From the NCBI RefSeq assembly GCF_022968135.1, contig NZ_JALJRA010000021.1, positions 1 to 64,000 of the forward strand: 64,000 bases of DNA. The letters run 5' to 3'. Positions 33,886 to 42,923 of this stretch are shown here, piece after piece. Under the pieces are notes generated by a model. That model saw only the letters and a program-made list of their open reading frames with translations. It was not told the origin of the DNA and ran no database searches. The first letter of the stretch is position 1. Each line of letters opens with the position of its first letter. A program made the position numbers and the translations under genes. Source of the stretch: Pseudorhizobium tarimense. GTDB taxonomy: Bacteria > Pseudomonadota > Alphaproteobacteria > Rhizobiales > Rhizobiaceae.

Positions 33886-34899
33886 ATGAACGTCGCCGAC
33901 ACACGAACCGTACCCCGTCGCCCCGTCGACGTCACATTGATGGGCCTCGGCTGCGCTCAGATGGGAAATCTTTACCGGGTCACCAGCTATGAAGAATCGG
34001 CAGGCGCATTCCGGGCTGCCTGGGATGCCGGCATCCGCTATTTCGATACGGCCCCCTTCTACGGCTTCACCCGCTCCGAGCGCCGGCTCGGCACGATGCT
34101 GACGGACCTTCCGCGCGAGTCTTACGTGCTCAGCACCAAGGTCGGCCGGGTGATGGAGCCGGACGAAACGGTCGGCGAGGAAGAGGACGGCTACGTGCAG
34201 CCCCTGCCCTTCCGGCCCGTCTACGACTACAGCTACGACGGCATCATGCGCTCCTTCGAGGCGAGCCAGCAGCGGCTCGGTATCCTGAAGCCCGACATCC
34301 TCTACGTCCATGACATTGGCCGCATGACCCATGGCGACAAGCACGAGCACTACTGGAGCCAGTTGACCGACGGCGGCGGCTTCAGAGCTCTCGGCAAGCT
34401 GCGCGATGAAGGCTCCACCAAGGCGGTCGGCCTCGGCGTCAACGAGTGGCAGGCCATTCGCGACGCCATGGAAGTTTTCGATATCGACGTGTCCATGCTC
34501 GCCGGCCGCTACACGCTCCTCGAGCAGGAGAGCCTGCCGCTGATGGACGAGTGCGCGCGCCGCGGTGTCGGCGTCGTCATCGCCGGCCCGTTCAACTCCG
34601 GCATCCTCGCCGGCAACAAGAAGTTCAACTACGCCGATGCTCCGGCCGACGTGCTGGCCCGGGTCGATGGCCTGCGCAAGGCCTGCGAAGAAGAAGGCGT
34701 ATCGCTGCAGGCTGCGGCGCTGCATTTCCCGCTCACCCATCCTACCGTCGTCACCATCGTTTCTGGTGCCCGGACCGCCGAACAGATCAGCTCGAACGTC
34801 GCCTGGTTTTCGGAGGAGATTCCCACCAGTTTCTGGCAAGCCCTGCGCGCCCGTGGCTTAATTGCCGAAGGCGCACCGCTTCCGCGCAAGGAGGCGTAA
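33886..34899 (+). CDS. aldo/keto reductase, probable L-fucose-type aldose dehydrogenase
   Basis: A 337-residue TIM-barrel oxidoreductase of the AKR group that includes L-fucose and D-threo-aldose dehydrogenases. Catalytic residues are seen: Asp in YFDTAPFYGF, Tyr in the same motif, Lys in LSTKVGRVM and His in LYVHDIGRM. It would oxidise the sugar C1 to the lactone with NAD(P). A lactonase gene follows within five bases, supporting the first step of an oxidative deoxy-sugar pathway. AGAGGAG lies upstream of the ATG. The sugar specificity is inferred from the operon. Confidence 0.88.
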   Translation: MNVADTRTVPRRPVDVTLMGLGCAQMGNLYRVTSYEESAGAFRAAWDAGIRYFDTAPFYGFTRSERRLGTMLTDLPRESYVLSTKVGRVMEPDETVGEEEDGYVQPLPFRPVYDYSYDGIMRSFEASQQRLGILKPDILYVHDIGRMTHGDKHEHYWSQLTDGGGFRALGKLRDEGSTKAVGLGVNEWQAIRDAMEVFDIDVSMLAGRYTLLEQESLPLMDECARRGVGVVIAGPFNSGILAGNKKFNYADAPADVLARVDGLRKACEEEGVSLQAAALHFPLTHPTVVTIVSGARTAEQISSNVAWFSEEIPTSFWQALRARGLIAEGAPLPRKEA

Positions 34900-34903
34900 G
34901 GCG

Positions 34904-35740
34904 ATGCGCGTCGATGCCCACCAGCATTTCTGGCGGATCGCCGACCGGGCGGGACAATGGCCGCCCGCGGAGCTCGCTGCGATCCACCGGGATTTCATGC
35001 CCGACGACCTGCGGCCGCTCATCGCAGAGGCGAGTGTCGATGGCACCGTGCTGGTGCAGACGATGGAGAACGAGGCGGATACCGCCTTCATGCTGGGCCT
35101 AGCCGACAGCAATCCCTTCATCCTCGGGGTCATCGGGTGGGCGGATTTGAAGGCATTGAATGCGCCGCTCGCGATCGCACGGCTCGCAGGCCACCCGAAG
35201 CTTAAGGGCTTCCGGCCGATGCTGCAGGACATCGCCGATGACGGCTGGATCGGTGATCCATCGCTCAAGCCGGCGATCTCCGCGATGATCGAGCAGGGCC
35301 TGGTCTTTGATGCGCTCGTCCTGCCGCGCCATCTCGATGCGCTTTTTGACTTCGCCCGCCGCTCCACACGTCTGCCGATCGTCATCGACCACGGCGCCAA
35401 GCCTCTGATTGCCGAAGGCAGGTTCGCTGAGTGGAGGCGCAAGATGGCGGCTCTTGCCGACCTTCCGAACGTCCACTGCAAGCTCTCGGGGCTCCTCACC
35501 GAAGCCGGCGATCAGAAGCCCCAGGCGATCCGTCCTTACGCAGAAACCATTCTCGAGCTCTTCGGTCCGCACCGCGTGATCTGGGGCAGCGACTGGCCGG
35601 TGCTGCGGCTGGCGGACGATTATCAAGGGTGGCTCACCCAGTGCCTCGACATCGTGCCGGCGGAGCACCAGGACGCGGTCTTCGGCGCAAATGCCGTCCG
35701 TTTCTACAATCTCGGCGGCAAGCGCCGCCAAACTTCATGA
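34904..35740 (+). CDS. amidohydrolase-fold lactonase, probable L-fuconolactonase
   Basis: A 278-residue amidohydrolase-2 (TIM-barrel) enzyme. The start MRVDAHQHFW carries the metal-binding HxH, IDHGAKP holds a conserved His, and WGSDWPVLRL has the catalytic Asp near the C-terminus. This family includes L-fucono-1,5-lactonase and L-rhamnono-lactonase. The ATG at 34904 has AAGGAGG ten bases ahead. It lies between the aldose dehydrogenase and a Zn dehydrogenase in the catabolic operon, so opening of the lactone formed by the first enzyme is the likely role. Confidence 0.87.
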   Translation: MRVDAHQHFWRIADRAGQWPPAELAAIHRDFMPDDLRPLIAEASVDGTVLVQTMENEADTAFMLGLADSNPFILGVIGWADLKALNAPLAIARLAGHPKLKGFRPMLQDIADDGWIGDPSLKPAISAMIEQGLVFDALVLPRHLDALFDFARRSTRLPIVIDHGAKPLIAEGRFAEWRRKMAALADLPNVHCKLSGLLTEAGDQKPQAIRPYAETILELFGPHRVIWGSDWPVLRLADDYQGWLTQCLDIVPAEHQDAVFGANAVRFYNLGGKRRQTS

Positions 35741-35750
35741 CAGGCTGACA

Positions 35751-36758
35751 ATGCTGACGATCATCTGCGATTCTCCCGGAACCCTTTCCGCCATCGACCG
35801 GCCGAAGCCGACGAGGGGCGAAGGCGAGGTGCTGGTCCGGCTGCGCCGCGTCGGCGTTTGCGGCACCGACCTGCACATCTTCACCGGCAACCAGCCTTAC
35901 CTCTCCTATCCCCGCGTCATGGGCCACGAGCTTGCCGGCACGGTCGAGGAGGCGCCGGCGGGCAGCCAACTCACGGTTGGCGATACGGTTTCGATCATCC
36001 CCTACATCTCCTGCGACCATTGCAGCGCCTGCCGCAAGGGGAAGACCAATTGCTGCCGCAACATCGGCGTGCTCGGCGTTCACCGCGACGGGGGCATGAC
36101 GGAATATCTCAGCCTGCCGCAGGAGTTCGTGCTAAAGGCCGGCGGCCTCAGCCTCGACCAGGCGGCCATGGTCGAGTTTCTCGCCATTGGCGCCCATGCG
36201 GTTGCGCGGGCCAAGGTGGAAAAAGGCCAGAAGGTGCTGATCGTCGGCGCCGGTCCGATCGGCATGGCCGTCGCCATCTTTGCCCGGCTCGATGGCGGCG
36301 AGGTCACGCTTCTCGACGGACGCGCTGACCGGCTGGAGTTCGGGAAGGCCCATCTTGGCGCCGCCCATGCCGTGCAGGTCGGCGAGGGCGACGAGGCAGC
36401 GCTTTCCAAAATCACTGACGGCGACTTCTTCGACGTCGTTTTCGATGCGACCGGCAATCCGAAGGCGATGGAGCGCGGCTTCGGCTTCGTCGGCCATGGC
36501 GGCACCTATGTCTTCGTCTCAATCGTCTCCAGCGACATCAGCTTCTCCGATCCGGAGTTCCACAAGCGCGAGACCTCTCTTCTCGGCAGCCGAAATGCGA
36601 CGATCGCGGACTTCGAGCGAGTGATGGCGGCAATGCGCGCGGGTGACGTGCCGGAAGCACTGATCACCCACCGCATGATGCTTGGCGAGGTGCCGGAGCG
36701 GTTCGCCGGCCTCACCGATCCGGCGGCCGGCGTCGTCAAGGCAATCATCGAAGTCTGA
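35751..36758 (+). CDS. zinc-binding medium-chain alcohol dehydrogenase
   Basis: A 335-residue MDR enzyme. The catalytic-zinc region is VGVCGTDLHIFTGN and GHE, the structural-zinc Cys cluster is CDHCSACRKGKTNCC, and the Rossmann motif is VGAGPIGMAVAIF. It oxidises a polyol or sugar-acid hydroxyl with NAD. Start 35751 is chosen from the conserved N-terminal strand; the gene begins about 10 bases after the lactonase stop. In the oxidative fucose route it could act on a side substrate or on the keto-deoxy acid in place of the SDR enzyme; which is unclear. Confidence 0.87.
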   Translation: MLTIICDSPGTLSAIDRPKPTRGEGEVLVRLRRVGVCGTDLHIFTGNQPYLSYPRVMGHELAGTVEEAPAGSQLTVGDTVSIIPYISCDHCSACRKGKTNCCRNIGVLGVHRDGGMTEYLSLPQEFVLKAGGLSLDQAAMVEFLAIGAHAVARAKVEKGQKVLIVGAGPIGMAVAIFARLDGGEVTLLDGRADRLEFGKAHLGAAHAVQVGEGDEAALSKITDGDFFDVVFDATGNPKAMERGFGFVGHGGTYVFVSIVSSDISFSDPEFHKRETSLLGSRNATIADFERVMAAMRAGDVPEALITHRMMLGEVPERFAGLTDPAAGVVKAIIEV

Positions 36759-36767
36759 GGAAATACG

Positions 36768-37097
36768 ATGCAGCGCATGGGCATGGTGATCGGCGTCGCG
36801 CCGGGCATGGTGGAAGAATACAAGCGGCTCCACGCCGCAGTCTGGCCGGAGATCCTCGAGCTGATCTCCCGCTGCAACATCCGCAACTACACGATCTTCC
36901 TGCGCGAGCCGGATAACCTGCTGTTCGGAACCTGGGAATATCACGGGACGGACCTCGAAGCCGACATGGCAAAGATGGCGGCGGATCCGAAGAACCAGGA
37001 ATGGTGGTCCTTCACCATCCCCTGCCAAAAGCCGCTCAAAACCCGTAAGGAGGGGGAATGGTGGGCGATGATGGAAGAGGTCTTCCACCACGACTGA
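36768..37097 (+). CDS. L-rhamnose/L-fucose mutarotase-type protein
   Basis: A 109-residue protein of the RhaM-type mutarotase family (dimeric ferredoxin-like fold). Typical parts are MGMVIGVAPGMVEEYKRLHA near the start, RCNIRNYTIFLREPDNLLFG in the centre and the Trp-rich end EWWAMMEEVFH. It would equilibrate alpha and beta forms of the incoming sugar, feeding the first dehydrogenase. It is nine bases after the Zn dehydrogenase gene in the catabolic operon. The family call is firm. Confidence 0.9.
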   Translation: MQRMGMVIGVAPGMVEEYKRLHAAVWPEILELISRCNIRNYTIFLREPDNLLFGTWEYHGTDLEADMAKMAADPKNQEWWSFTIPCQKPLKTRKEGEWWAMMEEVFHHD

Positions 37098-37128
37098 CGC
37101 CTTCCCATGATGATAGCCGAGGAATGAC

Positions 37129-37863
37129 ATGACCAAAAGCCTTGCACGAAAGACCGTTTTTATCACCGCCGCCGGCCAGGGCATCGGCCGGGCCTCAGCC
37201 ATCGCCTTCGCTGAAGCCGGGGCAATGGTGCACGCCACAGACATCAACGAGCAGGCGCTTGCCGATCTGCCGAGGGTCGAAAACCTGAAGGCCTCAAGGC
37301 TCGACGTGCTCGACGAGGCGGCGGTAAAGGCCGCGGTGGATCAGATCGGCCAGGTCGACATCCTCTTCAATTGCGCCGGCGTCGTGCATGGCGGCTCCAT
37401 CCTGGAGATGAAGGACAGCGACCTCGACTTCGCCTTCGACCTCAACGTCAAGGCGATGATCCGCACGATCCGCGCGGTGCTGCCCGGCATGCTGGAGCGC
37501 AAGGACGGCGCGATCATCAACATGTCGTCCGTCGCGTCCAGCATCAAGGGCGTGCCGAACCGCTTTGCCTACGGCACGACGAAGGCAGCCGTGATTGGCC
37601 TGACGAAGCATGTGGCCGCTGACTACGTGACGCAGGGCATCCGCTGCAACTGCATCTGCCCGGGCACCGTTGAAAGCCCCTCGCTGCAGGACCGCATGCG
37701 CGCCCAGGGCGATTATGAAACTGCACGCGCCGCCTTCATCGCGCGCCAGCCGATGGGCCGCCTCGGCTCGCCGGAGGAGATCGCCGATCTCGCCGTCTAT
37801 ATTGCGGGCGCCACCTACACATCCGGCCAGGCCTTCTGCATCGACGGCGGCTGGACCATCTGA
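37129..37863 (+). CDS. SDR oxidoreductase, probable 2-keto-3-deoxy-L-fuconate dehydrogenase
   Basis: A 244-residue classical SDR. The cofactor motif is AGQGIGRASAIAFAEAG, followed by NCAGVVHGG, catalytic Ser in NMSSVAS, Tyr-x-x-x-Lys in FAYGTTKAAV and the C-terminal FCIDGGWTI. It resembles enzymes that oxidise 2-keto-3-deoxy-L-fuconate (or the rhamnonate analogue) at C4 with NAD. It lies immediately upstream of fuconate dehydratase, so it probably takes that enzyme's product onward. Specificity is inferred from the operon. Confidence 0.88.
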   Translation: MTKSLARKTVFITAAGQGIGRASAIAFAEAGAMVHATDINEQALADLPRVENLKASRLDVLDEAAVKAAVDQIGQVDILFNCAGVVHGGSILEMKDSDLDFAFDLNVKAMIRTIRAVLPGMLERKDGAIINMSSVASSIKGVPNRFAYGTTKAAVIGLTKHVAADYVTQGIRCNCICPGTVESPSLQDRMRAQGDYETARAAFIARQPMGRLGSPEEIADLAVYIAGATYTSGQAFCIDGGWTI

Positions 37864-37889
37864 CATCCTACTCCACCACAGAGATTGCC

Positions 37890-39167
37890 ATGACCCGCAT
37901 CACCGATCTTCGAGTCTTCGACCTGCGCTTCCCTACATCCAAGAGCCTGGACGGGTCGGACGCGATGAACCCGGATCCCGATTACTCGGCTGCCTATGTC
38001 ATCCTCGACACGGACAGCGAGGGTCTGTCGGGCCATGGCCTCACCTTCACCATCGGCCGCGGCAATAACATATGCTGTATGGCGATCGACGCGATGCGGC
38101 ATCTGGTGGTGGGACAGGATCTGGACACCTTCCGCCAGAACCCCGGCAAGTTCTGGCGGCATCTGACAAGCGACAGCCAGTTGCGCTGGATCGGGCCCGA
38201 CAAGGGCGCCATGCACCTTGCCACCGGCGCCGTCGTCAACGCCTTCTGGGACCTTACTGCCAAGCAGCAGGGCAAGCCGGTGTGGCAGCTGGTCTCCGAG
38301 CTCTCGGCTGAGGAGATCGCCGACATCGTCGACTTCCGCTACCTCACCGACGTGCTGACGCGGGATGAGGCCGTGGCGATCTTGAAGAAAGCTGAGGCCG
38401 GCAAGGCGGAGCGCATCGCCACCCTGAAGCAGGATGGCTATGCGTGCTACACGACGTCCGCCGGCTGGCTCGGCTATCCGGAGGACAAGCTCCGCCGCCT
38501 TTGTCAGGAAGCGGTTGATGCCGGCTTCAACCACGTCAAGATGAAGGTCGGCCGCGACCTTGAAGACGATATCCGCCGGCTGACCATCGCCCGTGAAGTG
38601 ATCGGTCCCGACCGATACCTGATGATCGATGCCAATCAGGTCTGGGAAGTCGATCAGGCAATCGACTGGGTGAAGAAGCTTGCCTTCGCCAACCCCTTCT
38701 TCATCGAGGAGCCGACCAGCCCCGACGACGTCGCCGGCCATCGCAAGATCCGTCAGGCGATCGGTCCCGTGAAGATCGCCACCGGCGAGATGTGCCAGAA
38801 CCGCATCATGTTCAAGCAGTTCATCGCCGAAGGCGCGATCGATATCGTTCAGATCGATTCCTGCCGCATGGGTGGTCTCAACGAGGTGCTGGCGGTACTT
38901 CTGATTGCTGCCAAATACAACCTGCCCGTCTGGCCGCATGCCGGCGGCGTCGGCTTGTGCGAATATGTCCAGCACCTCTCGATGATCGACTACCTTGCCG
39001 TCTCGGGCACCAAGGAAGGTCGCGTGATCGAATATGTCGACCACCTGCACGAGCACTTTGTGGACCCCTGCATCATCAAGGATGCCGCCTATATGCCACC
39101 ATCGCGCCCGGGCTTCTCCATCGAGATGAAGCCGGAGTCAATTGCGGAGTACACGTTCAGGGGGTAA
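37890..39167 (+). CDS. L-fuconate dehydratase (enolase superfamily)
   Basis: A 425-residue mandelate-racemase-group enolase. The N-terminal capping domain carries FPTSKSLDGSDAMNPDPDYS, characteristic of L-fuconate dehydratases. The barrel shows the Lys-x-Lys base (VKMKVGRD), metal ligands in MIDANQVW, FIEEPTSPDD and ATGEMCQN, and the general-acid His in WPHAGGVGLC. It removes water from L-fuconate to give 2-keto-3-deoxy-L-fuconate. It is the last gene of the plus-strand operon; a bidirectional terminator follows. Confidence 0.93.
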   Translation: MTRITDLRVFDLRFPTSKSLDGSDAMNPDPDYSAAYVILDTDSEGLSGHGLTFTIGRGNNICCMAIDAMRHLVVGQDLDTFRQNPGKFWRHLTSDSQLRWIGPDKGAMHLATGAVVNAFWDLTAKQQGKPVWQLVSELSAEEIADIVDFRYLTDVLTRDEAVAILKKAEAGKAERIATLKQDGYACYTTSAGWLGYPEDKLRRLCQEAVDAGFNHVKMKVGRDLEDDIRRLTIAREVIGPDRYLMIDANQVWEVDQAIDWVKKLAFANPFFIEEPTSPDDVAGHRKIRQAIGPVKIATGEMCQNRIMFKQFIAEGAIDIVQIDSCRMGGLNEVLAVLLIAAKYNLPVWPHAGGVGLCEYVQHLSMIDYLAVSGTKEGRVIEYVDHLHEHFVDPCIIKDAAYMPPSRPGFSIEMKPESIAEYTFRG

Positions 39168-39183
39168 CAAGCCTCCGCTAACG

Positions 39184-39223
39184 AAAAAGCCCCTCGGCCC
39201 GATTGGAGCGAGGAGCTTTTTTT
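39184..39223. terminator. bidirectional terminator between convergent sugar-acid operons
   Basis: An A-rich stretch plus GC and CCTCG (39184-39196) pairs with CGAGG, GC and a seven-T run (39209-39223), with one C/A mismatch. It has A and T tails on opposite sides, so it can stop both the fuconate-dehydratase operon and the uxuB-end operon. Confidence 0.85.
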
Positions 39224-39245
39224 GTTTAGGCGTCCGGCGATGGAC

Positions 39246-40661
39246 TTAGATCCGGCCCGCCTCGATCTCCGCCAGCTTCGCGTTCACCCGGTCCCGCCAG
39301 CCACGATTGTCGATCAGCGCCTTCGGGAAGAGCCCCGGCAGCGCGAAGAACGCCGCTAAGGCATCATCGCCGGCCGGCTCGGCAGCTGCACGACGCAGTT
39401 CCTCCCGCCGCGGATCGTCGATGTTCGGCGTTCGCTTGGCATAAGCGATCCATAGCGCGGTCGCGAGTGCTGCCGTCTCAGCATCTTCGCCCTTGGCAAG
39501 GGCCTCGGCCGTGCCAGCGAACAGCCGCTGCGGCAGCTTTTGGCTGCCGTCCATGGCGATCTGCTTTGTCCGGTGGGCGATCGTCGGGTTCTCGAAGCGC
39601 TCTATCAGCTGGTCAATGTACTGGTCGAGATCGATACCGGGCACCGGGTCCAGCGTCTTGCGCGCGGACTGCATGTGCCGGCGCGCCAGGTCACGATATT
39701 CCGGAACGGCCATGACGTCGCGCACATACTCCAGCCCCTTCAGCTGCCCGAGATAGGCGATCATGGAATGGGCGCCGTTGAGGAGGCGCAGCTTCATCTT
39801 CTCGTAAGGCTCGACATCGTCGACGAAGAGCGCGCCGGCCTGGTCCCAGGCGGGCCGGCCGGAGATGAAGTGGTCTTCGATGACCCATTGCATGAAGGGC
39901 TCGGTTTCGAGTGACAGCGCATCCTCGGCGCCCAGCATCTCGGCCGCCCGCGCACGGCTCTCATCGGTCGCCGCAGGCACGATTCGGTCCACCATGCTTG
40001 AGGGGAACGCACCATGGCCGGAGATCCAGTTCGCCAGCGCCGGATCGCGGGCACCAGCCATCTCGATCACCAGGCGGCGGACAATCCGGCCGTTGGTCGG
40101 CAGGTTATCACAGCAGAGAACGGTGAAGGGCTCCTGCCGGGCCGCATGACGGCGGGCGAGGCCTTCTACGATATAGCCGATGACGCCTACGGGCGCGCTC
40201 GGATTGGCGAGATCGGCCGCCACTGCCGGATGGTTGCGGTCCAGGCCGCCAGTACTCGGATCGAGCCCGTAGGCTTTTTCCGTCACCGTGATCGTGACGA
40301 TCTTGATCGCCGGATTGACGAGCAGCGCCAGCAGTTCGTCGCGGTCCTCCACCGCCGAAATTCCACGAACGATGGAGCCGACCACCTGCGCGCTTTCACC
40401 GGCACCGCTGCGGGTCACCACGGAATAGAGATGGTCCTGCGCCCGCAGGTCGCGAACGATGTCGAGCGAGCGCAGGCTGACGCCAACGATGCCCCAGTCG
40501 CCCGGTTCCTTGGCCAGCGCCAGGTCGTTGTAGACTGCCTGGTGCGCACGATGGAAGGCACCAAGCCCGATATGCAGGATGCCAGGCTTCAGCGTCTTCG
40601 GTTCGAAGGCGGGCTTGACGACGGTATCGGCGAGCGGGGTCGAGGCTGACAGTCTTTCCAT
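39246..40661 (-). CDS. uxuB: UxuB-type mannonate/fructuronate oxidoreductase (mannitol dehydrogenase family)
   Basis: A 471-residue polyol dehydrogenase of the long-chain mannitol dehydrogenase family. The N-terminal Rossmann region contains ILHIGLGAFHRAHQAVYN. The C-terminal catalytic part contains KMKLRLLNGAHSMIAYLG, with catalytic Lys, Asn and His. In the hexuronate pathway it converts fructuronate and mannonate. Its ATG is two bases after the uxuA stop, so the pair is translationally coupled. It could also act on mannitol-like polyols; context favours UxuB. It is last in the minus-strand operon. Confidence 0.88.
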   Translation of the reverse strand: MERLSASTPLADTVVKPAFEPKTLKPGILHIGLGAFHRAHQAVYNDLALAKEPGDWGIVGVSLRSLDIVRDLRAQDHLYSVVTRSGAGESAQVVGSIVRGISAVEDRDELLALLVNPAIKIVTITVTEKAYGLDPSTGGLDRNHPAVAADLANPSAPVGVIGYIVEGLARRHAARQEPFTVLCCDNLPTNGRIVRRLVIEMAGARDPALANWISGHGAFPSSMVDRIVPAATDESRARAAEMLGAEDALSLETEPFMQWVIEDHFISGRPAWDQAGALFVDDVEPYEKMKLRLLNGAHSMIAYLGQLKGLEYVRDVMAVPEYRDLARRHMQSARKTLDPVPGIDLDQYIDQLIERFENPTIAHRTKQIAMDGSQKLPQRLFAGTAEALAKGEDAETAALATALWIAYAKRTPNIDDPRREELRRAAAEPAGDDALAAFFALPGLFPKALIDNRGWRDRVNAKLAEIEAGRI

Positions 40662-40663
40662 GA

Positions 40664-41860
40664 TCAGGACAATCCGTATCTGGAGTGGGACAACGCGCGT
40701 TCGATGCCGCGCAGTTCGGCGAGGCCCTTCAGCCGGCCGATCGCAGGATAGCCGGGCTGGGCGCCGCGGGTGAGGTCGTCGAGGATCTCCTGGCCGTGGT
40801 CGGGGCGCATCGGGATCTCGTGATCCTCCCGGCCCTCCGCCTGGCGGCGCTTTTCCTCGGCGAGAAGTTCCGCGATCACAGCCACCATGTCGGTATGACC
40901 CTCAAGGTGCTCATCCTCGAAGAAGGAGCAAGGGGTGACTTCCTCATCGCGATGGACATTGCGCAGGTGGACGAAGTGGACACGCTGAGCCAGCCGCTTT
41001 ACCATGGCCGGCAGGTCGTTATCGCCGCGGGCGCCGAGCGACCCGGTGCAGAAAGTCACGCCATTGGCGCGGCTGTCCACTGCGTTCAGCATGTGGAAGT
41101 AGTCGTCCTCGGTGGAAAGGATGCGCGGCAGGCCGAGCAGCGCCCACGGCGGGTCGTCCGGATGAGCACAGATGTTTATGCCGACCTCTTCGGCGACCGG
41201 CGTCACCTCCGAGAGGAAGTCGACAAGATGCTGCTGCAGCTTTTCGCGGTTGATGCCGTCATAGGTCGCCAAATGATCGCGCAGCTGCGGCAGCGTGTAG
41301 CCGTCGGCCGAGCCAGGCAGGCCCGCGCCGATATTCTTGGAGAGCGCGGTGCGCCGATCATCCGGCATCTCTTTGAAGCGCTTGGCGGCTTGTTCGACGA
41401 TGCCCTCGTCATAGTCCTCCGCCGCACCCGAGCGCTCCAGGAGGTGGATGTCGAAGGCGACAAAGTCGATCAGATCGAAACGCATTGCCCTTGCCCCGTG
41501 GCGCGTCGGCCAGCGAAGGTCGGTACGGGTCCAGTCGAGGACCGGCATGAAATTGTAGCAGACGGTGCGGATGCCGCTGGTCGAGAGACGGCGGAGCGTC
41601 TCCTGCCAGTTGGAAACATGCTGGCGCCAGTCACCGGTCTGCGTCTTGATGCTTTCCGACACCGGCACGCTCTCGACCACGTCCCAGAACAAGCCACCCG
41701 CCTTGATCGCCTCGTGGCGCTTGGCGATCTCCTCCACCGGCCAGACGTCTCCGGTCGGGATGTGATGCAGGGCGCTGACGATCCCCTTGGCGCCTGCCTG
41801 GGCCGCATCCTCCACGCTTACCTTGTCGACCGGGCCGAACCATCGCCACGTATGCCGCAT
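40664..41860 (-). CDS. uxuA: D-mannonate dehydratase
   Basis: A 398-residue UxuA-family TIM-barrel enzyme starting MRHTWRWFGPVDKVSVEDAA, with the family's ICAHPDDPPW and VHFVHLRNVHRD metal-site regions. It converts D-mannonate to 2-keto-3-deoxy-D-gluconate using a divalent metal. The ATG has AGGAG at good spacing. It lies between a sugar-acid dehydrogenase and UxuB in an operon with a TRAP transporter, which makes a glucuronate/mannonate route clear. The KDG kinase and aldolase are not in the window. Confidence 0.95.
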   Translation of the reverse strand: MRHTWRWFGPVDKVSVEDAAQAGAKGIVSALHHIPTGDVWPVEEIAKRHEAIKAGGLFWDVVESVPVSESIKTQTGDWRQHVSNWQETLRRLSTSGIRTVCYNFMPVLDWTRTDLRWPTRHGARAMRFDLIDFVAFDIHLLERSGAAEDYDEGIVEQAAKRFKEMPDDRRTALSKNIGAGLPGSADGYTLPQLRDHLATYDGINREKLQQHLVDFLSEVTPVAEEVGINICAHPDDPPWALLGLPRILSTEDDYFHMLNAVDSRANGVTFCTGSLGARGDNDLPAMVKRLAQRVHFVHLRNVHRDEEVTPCSFFEDEHLEGHTDMVAVIAELLAEEKRRQAEGREDHEIPMRPDHGQEILDDLTRGAQPGYPAIGRLKGLAELRGIERALSHSRYGLS

Positions 41861-41870
41861 GAAAACTCCT

Positions 41871-42917
41871 TCAGGAGAGAAATGTAAGTTGAACCTTACA
41901 GGCAGTGGCTCGATCGCCAGCCTGCTCGAATGCCTCTACCGCTTCCGTCACGGGGAAGCTGTGGGAAATGATCGGCCGCACGTCGATCTCGCGGCGGCCG
42001 ATCAGATCCGCCGCCTGCTCGAACTCCAGGTCAAAGCGCTGCGTGCCGACCCAGTGCAGTTCCTTGCCGACCAGCGCGTTGAGCGGCACGGTCACGTCAC
42101 CCGTCACGCCCACCTGGACGATGAGGCCGCGCGGCCGGACCGTGGTGGTTGCACTGCGGATCGCCGGCGCAGCCGCCGAACACTCGAAGGCGACGTCGAA
42201 CTGCCCCTTGTCCTGCTCGAAGGCCGCGAGGGCCGCAGCATCCGTCGCCACGTTGATGGTCTGGTCGGCGCCCATGGCTCGGGCACGATCCAGCGCGGCA
42301 TCGGTCAGATCGGTCACCACGATCTTGGCCGCACCCGCGTGGCTGGCCGCGGCCACCGTCAGCACGCCGATAGGGCCGGCGCCAGTGACGAGCACCTGCT
42401 TTCCGTTGAGGTCGCCGGCGCGCGCGACTGCATGCAGGCAGACCGCCAGCGGTTCGGCGCAGGCCGCCTCGCCCGCCGTCACCGTTTCGGCGACCGGCAC
42501 GCACTGCCTTGCCGGCACCACCAGCCAGTCGCGGAACATGCCCTGGGCGTGCGGCAGCCGCATGGCGCTGCCCATGAACTGCATGTCGAGGCAATGGATC
42601 GGCAGGCCTTCCCGGCAGAAGCGGCAGTGTCCGCAGGGCTGGCTCGGATTGACGGCGACCAAGTGGCCGACTGCCAGCCCAGAGACCCCCTCGCCCAGCG
42701 CCTCCACATACCCCGCCGCCTCGTGCCCGGGGATGATCGGCTCGCGCACCCGCACCGGGCCAAACCCGCCGTCCTGGTAGTAGTGCAGGTCGGAGCCGCA
42801 GATCCCGCCCGCCGCCATCTTCAGCAGTACCTGACCTTCGCCGGGTGCTGTGAAAGGCGCTTCTTCGACCTTCAGGTCCCGCTGCCCATAGAGGCGGGCA
42901 AGTCGTGTTAGCATCAT
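41871..42917 (-). CDS. zinc alcohol dehydrogenase, L-idonate 5-dehydrogenase-like
   Basis: A 348-residue medium-chain dehydrogenase. The catalytic-zinc region is ICGSDLHYYQDGGFG, the structural-zinc Cys cluster is CGHCRFCREGLPIHC and the Rossmann motif is TGAGPIGVLTVAAA. The GSDLHYYQ/GFG start resembles L-idonate and galactonate 5-dehydrogenases. It would oxidise an aldonate to a keto acid that UxuB and UxuA can process. The start region (ATGATG) lies just before the TRAP permease end. A palindrome overlaps its final codons. Confidence 0.85.
   Translation of the reverse strand: MMLTRLARLYGQRDLKVEEAPFTAPGEGQVLLKMAAGGICGSDLHYYQDGGFGPVRVREPIIPGHEAAGYVEALGEGVSGLAVGHLVAVNPSQPCGHCRFCREGLPIHCLDMQFMGSAMRLPHAQGMFRDWLVVPARQCVPVAETVTAGEAACAEPLAVCLHAVARAGDLNGKQVLVTGAGPIGVLTVAAASHAGAAKIVVTDLTDAALDRARAMGADQTINVATDAAALAAFEQDKGQFDVAFECSAAAPAIRSATTTVRPRGLIVQVGVTGDVTVPLNALVGKELHWVGTQRFDLEFEQAADLIGRREIDVRPIISHSFPVTEAVEAFEQAGDRATACKVQLTFLS
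41883..41900. promoter_or_regulatory. operator-like inverted repeat inside the hexuronate operon
   Basis: TGTAAG (41883-41888) and CTTACA (41895-41900) are perfect arms separated by six bases. The site overlaps the end of the idonate-dehydrogenase-like gene and lies about 23 bases before the uxuA start. It shares the TAAG/CTTA core with the site in front of the operon's gntR gene. Confidence 0.5.
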
Positions 42918-42923
42918 CCGCTC

